Positions 1 to 11,753 of a DNA stretch of 64,000 nt are shown here, one piece after another. Origin of the DNA: Mercenaria mercenaria (taxonomy: Eukaryota; Mollusca; Bivalvia; Venerida; Veneridae); contig NW_026461893.1 of assembly GCF_021730395.1 (NCBI RefSeq), positions 1 to 64,000 on the forward strand. The letters run 5' to 3'. The translations under genes and the position numbers were made by a program. Each line of letters starts with the position of its first letter. Position 1 is the stretch's first letter. Below the pieces are notes generated by a model. It saw nothing but the letters and a program-made list of their open reading frames with translations. It ran no database searches and was not told the origin of the DNA.

Positions 1-1023
1 CTTCATTCCTCCAAACCTTGGACGAACATAAAGCGTTTTGAAAATCATCCTTTACTCGGTAACGCAGCAAAAAGGATACCGGACATTGCCAGATCTTCAA
101 AATCCAAGAATACCAGGGCAAAATACGATAGCTACTTTGAAAGATTTGCGTCGTGGTGTAAGTCTCATAAATTCAAATATTTACCTGCAGAAGACACAAC
201 TATTAGTTTATTTCTAAGTGATCTTATAACTAAAGGTGTTGGACATTCGGTAATCGATGGATACTATTATAGTATTAAGTGGAATCACCAATTAATGTTA
301 CTGACATGCAATCCTTGTGATAGTAACTTAGTTAAATTGGTTTACGAGGGTTCCAGAAAAACAGTTTGTGAACCAGTCAACAAAAAACAACCAGTGACTG
401 CGGATATCATTTCAAAAATTGTTGATAAATTCGGTGGAGATAACGACAATTTGAAAGACCTTAGACTTTGCACCATGTGTATTCTTGGGTTTTCTGGATT
501 TTTCAGATATAGTGAGTTAAGTCGTCTGAAAATGAAAAACATAAACTTCCAAGACGATTACGTTTCTGTTAATATTACAGAGAGTAAGACTGATCAGTGT
601 AAATCAGGTTCCGAAATATTGATTGCTAAAACTCAAACAAAGCTTTGTCCGGTGTCTTGGTTATTGAAATACATTGCTGCGGCCGGTCTCACTTTTGCTT
701 CAGATGAATTCATTTTTACTAAAGTTAGGTATATTAAGAAGACCGATAAATACGTCTTAGCAGACACTTCTACCCTTTTATCATATTCAAGAGCTAGAGA
801 GATTTTTCTTAGCGCTTTAGAAAACATTGGAGAAGATAAGTCTAGCTTCGGTTTACACAGTCTGAGAAGCGGAGGCGCTTCCGCGGTAGCAAATAGTGGT
901 GACGTTGTGGACGTCAGGTTGTTAAACAAGCACGGTAGATGGAAGTCTAGTTCATCTTCGGACGGGTACATTCATTATAATATTCAAAACAGATTACAGG
1001 TTTCTAAACATTTAGGGATTTGA
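1..1023 (+). CDS. Tyrosine recombinase of a DIRS/Ngaro-type retroelement (partial, runs off left edge)
   Basis: The frame is open from the first base to a TGA at 1021-1023; the first ATG, at 295, is internal, so the protein enters from outside the window. The first ~95 residues resemble the helical core-binding domain of phage-type integrases. The rest is the catalytic domain, with the tyrosine-recombinase signature in order: Arg in GFFRYSEL, HSLRSGG (H-x-x-R), HGRW, then Tyr in DGYIHY. Such enzymes cut and rejoin DNA through the tyrosine and serve DIRS, Ngaro and Crypton elements for integration. The split direct repeats just downstream favour DIRS/Ngaro over Crypton. The part in view looks whole. 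Reverse transcriptase and gag, expected upstream, lie outside the window. Confidence 0.8.
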   Translation, partial: LHSSKPWTNIKRFENHPLLGNAAKRIPDIARSSKSKNTRAKYDSYFERFASWCKSHKFKYLPAEDTTISLFLSDLITKGVGHSVIDGYYYSIKWNHQLMLLTCNPCDSNLVKLVYEGSRKTVCEPVNKKQPVTADIISKIVDKFGGDNDNLKDLRLCTMCILGFSGFFRYSELSRLKMKNINFQDDYVSVNITESKTDQCKSGSEILIAKTQTKLCPVSWLLKYIAAAGLTFASDEFIFTKVRYIKKTDKYVLADTSTLLSYSRAREIFLSALENIGEDKSSFGLHSLRSGGASAVANSGDVVDVRLLNKHGRWKSSSSSDGYIHYNIQNRLQVSKHLGI

Positions 1024-1053
1024 GCCTTACACTTCTTTTTCTTCTTTGTTCTC

Positions 1054-1160
1054 GATCAGTAACGCACCGCATTCTTTGAAACCGTCACCAGTGTTGTTTT
1101 CTTTTCTTATCACAGTATAATCAAGAAATGTTCGGACGAGCGTAGCGAGGGAGAAAATAA
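1054..1160 (+). repeat. Split direct repeat, first copy (B1-like)
   Basis: Begins GATCAGTAACGCACCGC and ends CGAGGGAGAAAATAA. It is nearly identical to 1701-1814, differing mainly by five to seven extra bases before TTCGGACGAGCG in the second copy. It starts 30 bp after the recombinase stop codon. Confidence 0.85.
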
Positions 1161-1428
1161 TTAAATTTCTTTATGGTACTCCATTATGGGTCTTTAACCG
1201 GTTTTCTAATTTTGATTATCGGGTCTTTAAAATTAAAAGGAATTTATAAACACGAATAAAACGCGTGGCGCGAAATTATCCAGGCGTGTGTAAAGTATTG
1301 TTGTTTCAAATCAGTCGACGGGCGTTACTGATAGAAGAAAGTCGTTTGTGCGCTAAATTTTTCTGGAATAAATCTGTAAAAGTGAGGCCGGATATATAAT
1401 CTATAAATATACTAATGATGTCTTATTT

Positions 1429-1490
<62 letters not shown>

Positions 1491-1700
1491 TTCGCATATA
1501 TTTTATTATTTAGAAATTCATATTTTTGAAAGATAAATAGCTCTTTTATTAAATTCCAAACATGTGGTTATTCTAAGTATTTTAAATATCTATTTGATGT
1601 CATTTCAAGCACATATTCTAGTAATTGTTTAATACTATGTTAATCATATATTAATTAATACAATTGTATGAATCATTAACAATAATTGTTATAAAATAAA
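1161..1700 (+). repeat. Segment between the split repeats (A2-like), with a (TA)n tract
   Basis: AT-rich, no coding potential seen. It holds an uninterrupted TA dinucleotide run at about 1432-1487. If the element is Ngaro-type, this segment should match the element's left terminus, which is not in the window. Confidence 0.5.
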
Positions 1701-1814
1701 GATCAGTAACGCACCGCATTCTTTGAAACCGTCACCAGTGTTGTTTTCTTTTCTTATCACAGTATAATCAAGAAATGTTTTATTTTCGGACGAGCGTAGC
1801 GAGGGAGAAAATAA
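1701..1814 (+). repeat. Split direct repeat, second copy (B2-like)
   Basis: Second copy of the 1054-1160 sequence, in the same orientation; it probably marks the right end of the YR element. Confidence 0.85.
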
Positions 1815-2315
1815 AATATAAATGTTTACAATTTTGGTATGCATAGTTTAATGAGTCAAGGCTTAAATGGCCGTACAGCCCTAATAATTAAAAGGTTCAG
1901 AAATCAAAACATATGATTAAAAATGACTCTAAATTAACTGTGTTTAATTATTACTACTATTGAGATACTTTTCATTCTTTTCTGGAACTAAATACAACAG
2001 TTTAGGTTTTTTTATGAAATATGGACAGAGCAACATCACCCACAATTACAAGAGACTGGCCTAGTATGTAAGTATGTGTGTGCTTATGTTCCCTTTATAT
2101 CTCCTTTCGCAAAAAGAGCACTAATACAAACATCATTACAGTTATGCACTTTATACATGATGAGTTTGATCAAACTAGAATCTACTCTTGAATAATTATT
2201 TTATCAAGACGTATGTTTTTCAACAATGATTAAATGCAGTATATGCTATAAAACAGTCATATTTAATGCCTTTTCTTTGTGAATATGTATAAATTTATTC
2301 ATAGTTTACACTGCT
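1815..2315. other. AT-rich spacer, nothing identified
   Basis: No coding frame of interest, RNA gene or repeat structure that I could recognise. Confidence 0.5.
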
Positions 2316-2319
2316 TTAA

Positions 2320-3114
2320 GGTATTAGACCCATAATAGAGTATCTCCTTTTTGAAGAGTATTCAATTCCTACAATAAACCTACTTTGACTGCAATTTTCA
2401 GGGGGGTGTAGGTTCAAGCCCCACTGGGACCAATTTTTTTCCCCTTATTTTCCTTTTTTTCTTGTAAGTTTTTACTTCTTTCAAGACTTATTATTGATTT
2501 ATTGTATAAAAGTGGAAAAAAATCATTTGATAAGTGATTTCTTGCTGTTCAAAGTGAATTTACCTCTGAAACAGAAGGGGTAGAGTTAGACATCTTTAAA
2601 AATACTGAGTTACATGCGGTAAAAGTTCTCTGTTTTGCCTTCATTCTTTAGATCACATATTGTGGAAGAAATGTAGGTAGGTTTTATTTCTTCCCCAAGG
2701 TTATTTTTTAATGAAGTGAGCAAAATTCAAAACAGGCCCGCAGGATGCGACCTTAATTTTTTAATGTTGGAGTTAGAATTCTGTTTCATTAAATCCGTTT
2801 ACTTGAGACACCCTAGAAAAAAATGATATTGACAGTTTTATTTTAAGTTTTATAATTGTTTACCAATAGTCTGATGTTTCTTTTATAAAAAAAATGGTGT
2901 AATGAATTCTCTGCAAACGTTTTGGATAAAGGCCATCACTTTTAAATTTGTCTCTACTTGAGCTCGAGGATATATCATAAATTACACAAAATTTATAAAA
3001 AACGGCATGGTAAAAGTTTTTAAAAATTTGCAACACAGTGCGAAGCGCAGTCAACTGTAAGAATATACCAAGCAAATGCCATTTTTTAAACATTACTGTT
3101 AGGGGTCTAATACC
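2320..3114. mobile_element. MITE with TTAA target site (Kolobok- or piggyBac-type ends)
   Basis: The terminal inverted repeats GGTATTAGACCC (2320-2331) and GGGTCTAATACC (3103-3114) are perfect over 12 bp. Each is flanked by TTAA (2316-2319 and 3115-3118). TTAA duplication is the hallmark of piggyBac and Kolobok elements; the ends do not decide between them. At 795 bp with no transposase frame it must be non-autonomous. It contains a tRNA-like 3' half near its left end. Confidence 0.75.
2397..2432 (+). repeat. tRNA-like 3' half inside the MITE
   Basis: The sequence reads like a tRNA T-arm and acceptor 3' strand (GTAGGTTCAAGCCCCAC, then TGGGACCA) followed by a T-rich run. No D-arm or complete cloverleaf precedes it, so it is a relic and not a tRNA gene. 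One mismatch disrupts the T stem. Confidence 0.5.
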
Positions 3115-3118
3115 TTAA

Positions 3119-4040
3119 TGTAAATAATGTAGCAAGTTTGTACCAATCTTTGCATATAGATTTATGTTTTGTGTTTAATTTTTCAAGAATGTTCTTAGCT
3201 TTTGAGCATAGATTAACCTTTTTTTCTAAGGCATAATGCTAAACCCTAAAATTTATCCTACTTTAATTTGTTATGACTAATAATTTTATAATCATAGATA
3301 ATTGGTGTTGTTTCTTTTTTTTTCTCATATTCATGAACAATTTAATCTGTGAATATGGTATACTGTATGTATTTCATAGAACTTATTTCAAAAAGGTACC
3401 TAACCAAAATGAAATATTTGTCTATTTAAACATACTTTTTTACAATTATAACACGCTAATCTACACATTATTATTGTTTTTTGTTTTAAGTTACCGTGAA
3501 TGGTTTGTTAATACCAATAGTGTCTACTATGTCATGTATGTATAATTGTAAGGACAGGATAACTGTCATTTTAAAGACCTGAAGGAGTGGATTCTAACTC
3601 TAATTTTTGCTATTTAGCTAAAAGTTATTTTCTAAAAAGACGCGTTATTTCATCGGTCTTTCCTATCTTATCTATTAACTATTGCTATTGCTGATACTGA
3701 TAGATAGTTTACAGTTTTAAATATTTGAATTTTACCTAGAACTGAAGAATTTATATAAAATCTGGTAATTCCACCAACAAATCAAGTCAGATTTGCCCTT
3801 GTGGTTTCGTTTTCTGTCAAGGGTAGGTCATCTGTACTTGGCATCTGAATAGATTATCTATACTTTTATACTAGCATGCAACTGTCCACGTTTCAATAAA
3901 AAAATTCGCTTCTGAGTGAGGTAAAGATAAAAGAAGAGAAAGAAATTTTAGAATATACCCATGTGCGCCCATGATTACTTTCAGGTGGTTAATTTTAAAT
4001 ACTTTTTGCATGTGTCTCAGTACTGTACGTGGTAAGGACA
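3119..4040. other. AT-rich spacer, nothing identified
   Basis: Only short low-complexity open frames; no recognised domain, repeat boundary or RNA gene. Confidence 0.5.
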
Positions 4041-6080
4041 CATACTATAGATTTATGAAAGACCATTTCTTTAAATGATAATCAATTTTATTTTGTATAA
4101 TTTCTATTGCATTTTCTACACTAGTTCTGATATTTAAATAGGATAAAAACTGGTAGAATACGGGAACCTTTTGTCTACTTTTCATTTGAAAAATATAACA
4201 TATTTCGTCAAATAAATCATGACATTTATGATATTGCTTTTCCTCCCCGTTTGCAAAATGCCAAAATTTATATATTCGAGATTGAAAAGGCACGATATTC
4301 CTTATGCTGCAAGGAAGGTACTTAGTCTTTCCAACAAAATTTGAACATGATTACATTCCAAAATAGGTGTTCTATAATTTCCACTTGCTTGTAACAAAAA
4401 TCACATAATATTGTTCTAGACAATTTCACTTAAAAATACTATTTTTGTGTCTATCGTTGCTTTAAAAATTTGTCCATAAACTATGTTCCATTTTATGTTA
4501 TTGTTTTCAACAATTGTTCTCAATTTCTTTTCTGATTTTATTTCTGGTTGTGGTTTTACGTTTAATTGTTTTGTGTATAGTATTTTTTTTGGTAATTGTG
4601 ATGTCTGAATTTTATTTAGCAGGTTGTCTGTCGGTGTGTAGATAATGTCTTCTTTTCTGAGTGACTCTTTTAGGTCTGGCTAAATGCTTGTGATCATTTG
4701 ATAATATTTTAGGAACTTATTATTCTCCAGACTGTACAAATACTTGAATTGTTCAAAAGAATAAAAATCATTTTTCATGTAATCAGATAAATGTTCTAAA
4801 TATTTTATTCCGTTTTCATGCCATTCTTTGATTTAAATCAAATTACTTCCTTTCCTTATATCAGAGTTATTCCAGATTATTTGAATCTAATTTAACCTTT
4901 CTAGTAGTATGCCATGCAGTAAGAACATCTCTAAAAAAAAAAACATTGTTTTCACATTAGTTTACAATGTCTTTATCGTTCAAATTACATTCTAATTTCC
5001 ACCCTGATGTGTTGAGAATATCATTGTAAAAAGTACATCAAAGCATACTCTCGTTGTTACACATAAATCGTGTCACCCAACATGCTTTTATCGAGTTCAA
5101 AAAACATTTATTTTATATATCATTTTAGTCTTCCTCCCTCGTACTCAAGATGTTATACATCTAGTTTATTTTTTTTCTGGTTTATTGTTCCTGATAAAGT
5201 TATATACTTTATTTTATTATTTCCTTTAGTATTTTTCAGACGGAGTCGGTAAAACTGTAAAGGGATATATAGTTTTGGCAATGCAAATGATTCTATCACT
5301 GTAATCTTTCCTAATAGTGTTAGGTTTCTGTGTTCCCAGTGTTTGAAACAGTTTTTAAAGCTATTTCATTTTGGGTCTAGATAAGGTCTACATTATTGTA
5401 AATATTGTTCGAAATGTCATGCCAGGTGTTTTTTGGCGATTCAGATGTCCAATTAATTTTTTTATCATTACAAAGTTTCATGTCTGTATTTACTAACGAT
5501 CCAACTCTTAAAATTGTCGATTTATTGAAATTAAGTTTTAAACCCGATACGTATCTAAAATAAGTGATGACATCAAGAAGTTTTTCGAATGCGTTTCTTT
5601 GTCCGTTGTCTAAGAAGGTAGCATCATCTGCAAAAAGTGTTTGTTTAATTTCTATACTATTGATCGTCACACCTTTAATAGAATTATCAATTTTGATATA
5701 ATTTGCTAAGAATTCAATACATATTATGAACAGCAGAGATGATAATGGACATCCTTGCCTAGCACCCCTCTCTCTTTGAAAGGGTTAGGACAAGTTCCCG
5801 TTATTTATAACTACGCCACTTATATCGCTGTAAAATAATTTCACCCAATAAATAAATGAAACACCAAAATTTAATTGGTGTAAGCACTGAAACATGAAAG
5901 TGTGGTCGATGTTATCAAAACCATTTTTTTTAATAATCTGCAAGCAGTAGTAGGCCGGATTCATTTTTATTTGTAAGTATTCAATAATTTCAAATAGTAA
6001 CCTAATATTTTCACCGATGTATTTGTATTTCAAAAATCCTGTTTGTGTTTTATCTATTATAAAATTTGTAACTTTTTAAA

Positions 6081-6340
6081 ATAGAAGAAGTGGAAACTCC
6101 ACAGGTCGCTCAACACAACAAAAACGAAAATGTTCATAGACGGTAGTTGAAATGCTTGCTACCGTCTACGCCCTCTAGCCCTGGGTTGAGCAGAACTCAA
6201 CATTTACATATGCTAGAAGTCCAAAAAAGTTTTTTTTTAGAGACGTCCGCAAATGTGTTCATATGGCGGTGCACATGGAACCTACACTAGTGTGTAATTC
6301 CATGAAAAGCAGCGTATGGTCCCCAGTTGAAATAATGGGT
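6081..6340. mobile_element. 260-bp insertion in the LINE with 8-bp target duplication
   Basis: TTTTTAAA occurs at 6073-6080 and 6341-6348. Removing the insert plus one copy rejoins the LINE frame KIATK..ANSL / KVTNFIIDKTQTGF in register, so the boundaries are well supported. Inside is a hairpin with a 9-bp perfect stem (AGACGGTAG / CTACCGTCT, ~6151-6180) and a T-run near 6230. An 8-bp duplication suits hAT-type elements, but I see no terminal inverted repeats. The family is unknown. Confidence 0.7.
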
Positions 6341-6920
6341 TTTTTAAAGACTGTTCGCTGTTGATTTGGTTGCAATTTTTTAATAAACATTTAAAAGACT
6401 TATATTGGGCGCCAATTTGATAAAGACAATGTATCTTTTCCCTCTTTTGGTAGTAATGAAATAATTTCTTGTTTTTGTTGGTCTGGTAGTTGTTTTGGTC
6501 TATATGAATAGTTAATTGCTTTAACGTAGTGTGTTTTAATCATTTCCCAAAATACTTTGTAAAATTCACTAGGAATTCCAACTGAACCAGGACTATTTTG
6601 GTTTTTCATTTCTTTTAAAACTTCTAAACATTCATATTCAGATAAATACCCTTCACATGTTTCCTGCTCACTTTCATTTATTTTTATAGGTTGACTGAAG
6701 AAGTCAAAGTCTGTTTTAATTTTTTGTCGTTTTGAATACAATTTTTCTTAAAATGCTTTAATTCTGCTTTAAGAAATTCGATTTGATCTATTATTTCTGT
6801 ATCTCCAAATTTTATTTTAAATATATTTTTCCTCTCTGCATATTTCATCCATAAACTTGCGAAATATTTAGCTTTAGTTTTCATTCTCTTCAATGCTTAT
6901 TGTTTTGCTTCTTACCAAAA

Positions 6921-7043
6921 TTCGCTCGTGATGAAATAATGCACGGAGGGGTACCTGGGGTCTTTCTCTACCATTAAAGCTGGAAAGTCGCCATATGACC
7001 TATCATGTGTCGGTACGACGTTAAATCCAACATCTAATCTAAT
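6921..7043 (+). mobile_element. SINE 3' part (tRNA-Ser-headed family), inserted in the LINE
   Basis: CTCGTGATGAAATAATGCAC through GCGACGTTAAA-like sequence (here ACGACGTTAAATCC) matches the body and tail of a bivalve SINE whose tRNA head is seen at 61,376-61,562 on the other strand. The two copies overlap in the GATGAAATAATGCA region. Flanks CTTACCAAAA (6911-6920) and CTTTCCAAAA (7044-7053) look like a 10-bp target duplication with one change. The copy is 5'-truncated. Confidence 0.7.
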
Positions 7044-8123
7044 CTTTCCAAAACTCAATTTATTCTTGAATCATTACATTTTTCAAGTTCTTGGTTTTTA
7101 TTTCTAAACTACTTTTTAATATTTTATGTCATCAGTCACATTATCTATTTTGTCTTCTATGTCTTCTATTTCTCTTGTGATTTTTCTTCTTTTTCCACGT
7201 CTATTTTTCTTTTTTGTGTCATATTTTATTGTTTGGTTTCTAATTTTACCTTTTATGGCTTCCTACAATGTATTATTTTGATTACATTCTTTATTCATTC
7301 CTACGACGTCATTTATACTACTATTTATGATTGTTTGATTTTCATCTTCATTTAATAGAATGTTATTCATTTTGAAATAACCAGGACCTCTTTTATTATC
7401 GGTGAAGTCAATTTAAATCTCTTAAAACTGAATGATCCATTTATATCCTGGTTTTATTTTGCAACTATGAGTAATATATACTAGAGTAACAGAAAACAAA
7501 AAGAAAGTCTAATCTACTAAAAATAATTGGTATTGTATTACAGTGTCATGTGTATTTTAACTGCGTTCGATTATTTTCCTTCCAAATATCGACAAGGTTA
7601 CAGGAATCTATTAAATCGATTTTTTCTCGTATACATTTTATGGGTATCATTTCTTCCATGTTTTTTTTTGTCTAAGCTAAAGTTTAAAACCGTATTAAAT
7701 CTCCTTCTAAAATGATGCCTGTGTCATATTGTTTTAATATGTCATTTTCAAGTTGACCAAATATCAATGCGTTATCAACATTTGGACCATAAATGTTAAA
7801 TATCGTTTTTCTATCATTAGTAGTGAGTTCTACACCGGCTAGTCGACCTGTAATTAATTCCTTATAAATCATATTATTGCTTGAAAAAGAAAATGATTCG
7901 TCGAAAATATTGCTATTCCGGTTCTATTACTTTTATTCCCACTAAAGAAAGATTATCCCTTCCATTCACTTTTCCAAAATTCAGTTATATCGGTTGTTGA
8001 ATGGGTGTCTTGCAACAAACATACTTTATATTTCTTATCACTTAACCACTGGAATATTTGCTGACATTTTTGTAATTACCTAGACCACGTACATTAAGAG
8101 AACACATATACAAAGTTTCCATG

Positions 8124-9791
8124 ATATATCAATATACTACAGTTTTGAAGAAAGCGTATACATGGGGATGATCTAATCACATTCTAATTACCATCTTACC
8201 ATACTGAATGCAATTTTCTCTGTTTATCTAACATTTTCAAAATTGTAGGCTCATTTCGAAAACGTCATTGTAAACGACATGTTGAAGTAAAAGAAAAATC
8301 GAATTATATAGTTTTATTGAAAGGCATTCATAGAGAAATTTAACTTCGAAACGCTTCTGTTATGACACTAGGTACTAATACATGAAAATGATGACTTTAA
8401 TTGGGTAGGTGTATCATGTTAAACAAGCACGGCATCTGTCAATTTCAGTTTAATCTGATAGATTTGGATCATACCTTACAGTTTCCTATTATTCTTTATT
8501 TGTAGGCGATTTTTCAGGGAAAGTATCATATTGACCAAGTTTTCTAAGATATCCTTTCTGAGACCTTTGTTTTTCAATAGGATAGGAATATGAAATAGCC
8601 GTAAAGTGAACCTTTTTAATGAAATAAACGATATAAATACTTTTTCTAGTATCAGTAGATATAATATAATTGATTGCCGTTATATTTATAAACATGGTTG
8701 CATTAAAAGAATTATCAACAGTGTCATTCAGGGCACAGTCATATATCAAAAAGTGTTAATGACTTCATTATAAACTTGCAACAACTGTTATTTAAATTAT
8801 ATCTTTGTTGGTATAAATTCTGTATCATTTATACTTCAAACAGGATAAGGAATGCCTTTCAATAAATTCATTTCATGTGAAAACCATCCTCAAGCCTTTC
8901 ATAACTCTGAGAGAATTTTTAAAATCGGATCACTATAATTGAGAAAGATGTGGCAGTTTGAAATTTAAGAAAATGGCTGATCATGGGGGCAGTCATTTTA
9001 GTGTGTTTATGACGTCATTGTCACACCGCTGAATTCTTCATTTAGCAAAGCCCTTTTAAATAAATTAATAACATATATTTCTTGAGTGTAATACATGGAA
9101 ATTATTTTACAGAAATAAGCAAATACAGTTCATATATGTATCTAGAAATTTAATAAATGCGTCATTTTTGGATTATTTCTGTTGTCATGGAAACAAAATG
9201 GCAGCCATTTTGATCAATTATGCAATTGCTGGTAACTTTCGTATAATTAAGCCGATTTTGAAAATTATTTCATTTCTTTAAATGATTTACGAAATTCTAG
9301 CAGGCGGAACCTAACAAAAGAACAACATTGCCCTTCCCTTTAATGCGTATTTTAATATAAAGAAACAAAAAATAACATTAAATAAAGTCCATACACAATT
9401 TTTCGGAACAAACAGTAATTCCGCTGTAGCCGAACGGAAACGCACTACGTTTTCGGACCTCATATACTTTTTCGTCGTGAGTTTGTTTTCAAAGTCCGTG
9501 CTGCTTGACTTTTAAAATTTTATATAATTTGCTACGGAGACAAAAGAGTTAATTTAGATCCAACTATTTCATACATTGAAATATGTCATTTTATTAGAGA
9601 CTAAACCACATATTTATATTTAAATGCTTTCCAGTTTACATAATTCATTATGTAATGCATCATTACTATTTCACATTTTCATCTTATGTGAAATATCAAA
9701 GCATACGGGGTTAGTTTAAAGTCTCTATGGTTATCTTATATATCACTTTAAACAGAAAGAATAAGTACACAGTAAATCATTCGACCAAAGA
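8124..9791. other. AT-rich spacer; possible short inverted repeat and a degenerate tRNA-like stretch
   Basis: No gene seen. TATTGAAAGGCATT-type sequence near 8314-8328 recurs inverted near 8851-8865, which may mark an old MITE of ~550 bp. A stretch at ~9422-9500 (GTAGCCGAACGG followed by a weak box-B-like segment) resembles a very degenerate tRNA-derived SINE head. Both are weak. Confidence 0.35.
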
Positions 9792-9883
9792 AAAGTACAA
9801 AACAATGCAAAAAAGAAAGTTTTCCAAATAAGTTCAATAATAAGACCGCCACTATTATTCAGATTTCTTTCAAATGCTTTTCA
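9792..9883 (+). repeat. Tandem duplication copy 1, left piece
   Basis: AAAGTACAAAACAATGC through AATGCTTTTCA matches ~12,706-12,803. Copy 1 continues at 11,811 after the LINE insertion. Confidence 0.8.
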
Positions 9884-10749
9884 GGTGTATTCTGTAATAA
9901 ACACGATTTAGATTATACCTTGATAGAATATTTAAAACTTTTCATTTTCTTTTCATTTTGTTTATACTGACGACACTGTTATTGTTTCTAAAACTGGAAA
10001 TGATTTACAACAAACACTAAATATAATTTATATGAACAGTATCGTGAAATGTGGAAACTCACATTGAGAACCTCAAAAACAAAAGTTTTAATCTTTTCAA
10101 GAGGACGGCGCAGTCAAAACATAATTTTTATTTTAAAAATGATATTTTGGAAGTTGTTGATGAGTTTAAATATCTGGGAGTTCTTTTTAGTCGAAGTGAT
10201 TCCTTCTTTAAAGCTAAAAAACATATTGCTTAGCAGGGAACTAAAGCTTTGTACTGTCTGTTGAAAAAAAATGTGTTTACCCATTGATATGCAAATTGAA
10301 CTTTTGAACTTTTATACTGTGTTCCTGCGCCGTAAAACCCAAATCAATAAAAAAAGAAAAATTTTCTAAAACTGTCAAACCTATCTTATAGTATGGCTGC
10401 GAAATCTGGGGCTATGGAAATGTCATAGAAAGAGTGTAATTAAAATTCTTAAAACACATTTTGAATCTGAAAAGTTGTACTTAAAATTGCATGATATATG
10501 GAGAAACAGATGTTCAACCATTGTCTGTTGATATTAAAGCAATAATTGTATTTTTTGGGGCAAAACTTGTCGAGCCTGCGGGAATGAAAGTAACAAATAG
10601 TATCTATGCTATTTTGCTTAGTCATTTTAAACACAGTAACTCAAATAATTTTCCTTGGATTGTAAATGTTAAAACTTTTCTTCCGTCCTGCGGACTTGTC
10701 AATGTAAGGGAAATGCATGAATTTCACAATATAAAATGGCTCACCATGA

Positions 10750-11220
10750 GTGTTAATCAGAAATGGTCAGATTTGTTTATTAATGAATGGTTCTCACTGT
10801 AAGAGAACTCCAGCAACTGTAGAAATTATAGACCTTTTTAAGCGTACTTTTGGTTTTGAACAGTATTTAGTTAACTTGTTAAAATATATGATTAAATTCA
10901 GAACAAGAAACCATAAATTACCTGTTGAAACTGGTAATTGGAATGGAGTACCAGGAAATCATAGAACTTGTATATTGTGTTACTCAAATATTGGTCACGA
11001 ATTCCACTATCTATTAGAATGTCCAACACTTGTTGATGAAAGAAGGAAGTATATAAAATCAAAATTTCATAGCTTTCCAAATATTTTACTCTTTGAATAT
11101 ACCATAAATATGACCTGCAATACTATGGAATATAAAACAGTATGTACCTCAGTTAAAAATAGGAAACTATTGAAAGCTTTCTACCTTATCGAAACGTTAT
11201 ATTTTAACTTGACCTATTAA
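10750..11220 (+). pseudogene. LINE ORF2 C-terminal fragment
   Basis: A 156-residue open frame includes KLPVETGNWNG and the zinc-binding-like spacing C-x2-C-x8-H-x4-C (TCILCYSNIGHEFHYLLEC) seen at the C terminus of many CR1/RTE-type LINE proteins. It follows a related frame at ~10,491-10,802, offset by a frame change. It is part of the LINE at 9884-11,810, not a host gene. Confidence 0.7.
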
Positions 11221-11630
11221 CTTATTTAAGTTGTATTTATATTGTGTACCAGATGTTGCAAAATTGTTACTATCCCACAAGAAAATAAACATCAAAAATA
11301 TCATTATTGTGGAACTAAGTGCTAGTATTATACCTGCTGTTTTGTCAGTGCATAAGCCTCGTTATAGTTATTTCTTGTATATTATGTATTGTACCTCATT
11401 TTATTACATACACGTTTCTATTTCCCGTTAAGTTACACTGGTACCGGAAACGTCAAAATTTTTCCATACACTGACGCATGAAATTCATATCAGGTGCGTG
11501 ACGTAATTCACTGTTTGTTCTTGCACTATTTTTTCTATTTAGTTCAGTATTGTCAATCCTATTAAGGCCATTGAACAAATGTATGATATTTTCATTATAT
11601 TTATACGTGTAGATGTGTATGTAATGAAAA

Positions 11631-11753
11631 GGTTATTATCTTTGCACCGGGAAATATACACTCATTCTTCAGCGGAAGAATATTGCGCATCTAAAGTCGC
11701 GCAATATTTCCGCTTAGAACTCGTGTATATTTCCCGATACAAAGCTAATAACC
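11631..11753. repeat. Foldback palindrome, ~57-bp arms
   Basis: The left arm (GGTTATTATCTTTGCACCGG..) is nearly the reverse complement of the right arm (..CGATACAAAGCTAATAACC). The centre contains TATTGCGC / GCGCAATA. Arms are imperfect but matched along almost their full length, typical of a small foldback MITE. It sits in the 3' part of the inserted LINE segment. Confidence 0.75.

Larger units (their letters stand above)
1..1814 (+). mobile_element. Right part of a DIRS/Ngaro-like YR retroelement with split direct repeats
   Basis: The recombinase gene is followed by a ~110-bp sequence at 1054-1160 and again at 1701-1814, separated by ~540 bp. This matches the B1-A2-B2 order known for Ngaro/PAT-type elements, in which the segment between the two B copies repeats the left terminus (A1). 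The right end would then be close to 1814. The A1 copy and most genes would lie left of the window. The B copies are nearly identical, so the element is probably young. The family assignment is inferred. Confidence 0.6.
4045..8123 (-). mobile_element. Decayed L1/Tx1-like LINE
   Basis: On the minus strand the order is that of a non-LTR retrotransposon ORF2. At ~8121-7690 lies an apurinic-type endonuclease (METLYMCSLNVRGLG start, CLLQDTH, IYGPN, a GDL relic of GDFN). A basic Lys/Arg-rich linker follows at ~7370-7090. Then comes reverse transcriptase: LPKEGKD..LSNWRPI at ~6400-6470, KIATK, DKTQTGFLKYKYIGENIR at ~6030, FDNIDHTFMFQCL, and the catalytic FADDATFL at ~5625. A C-terminal stretch reaches ~4045. 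Several stops and frame changes make it inactive. Two later insertions split it (6081-6340 and 6921-7043). The NVRGL and LLQDTH motifs point to the L1/Tx1 group; this is inferred. Confidence 0.8.
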
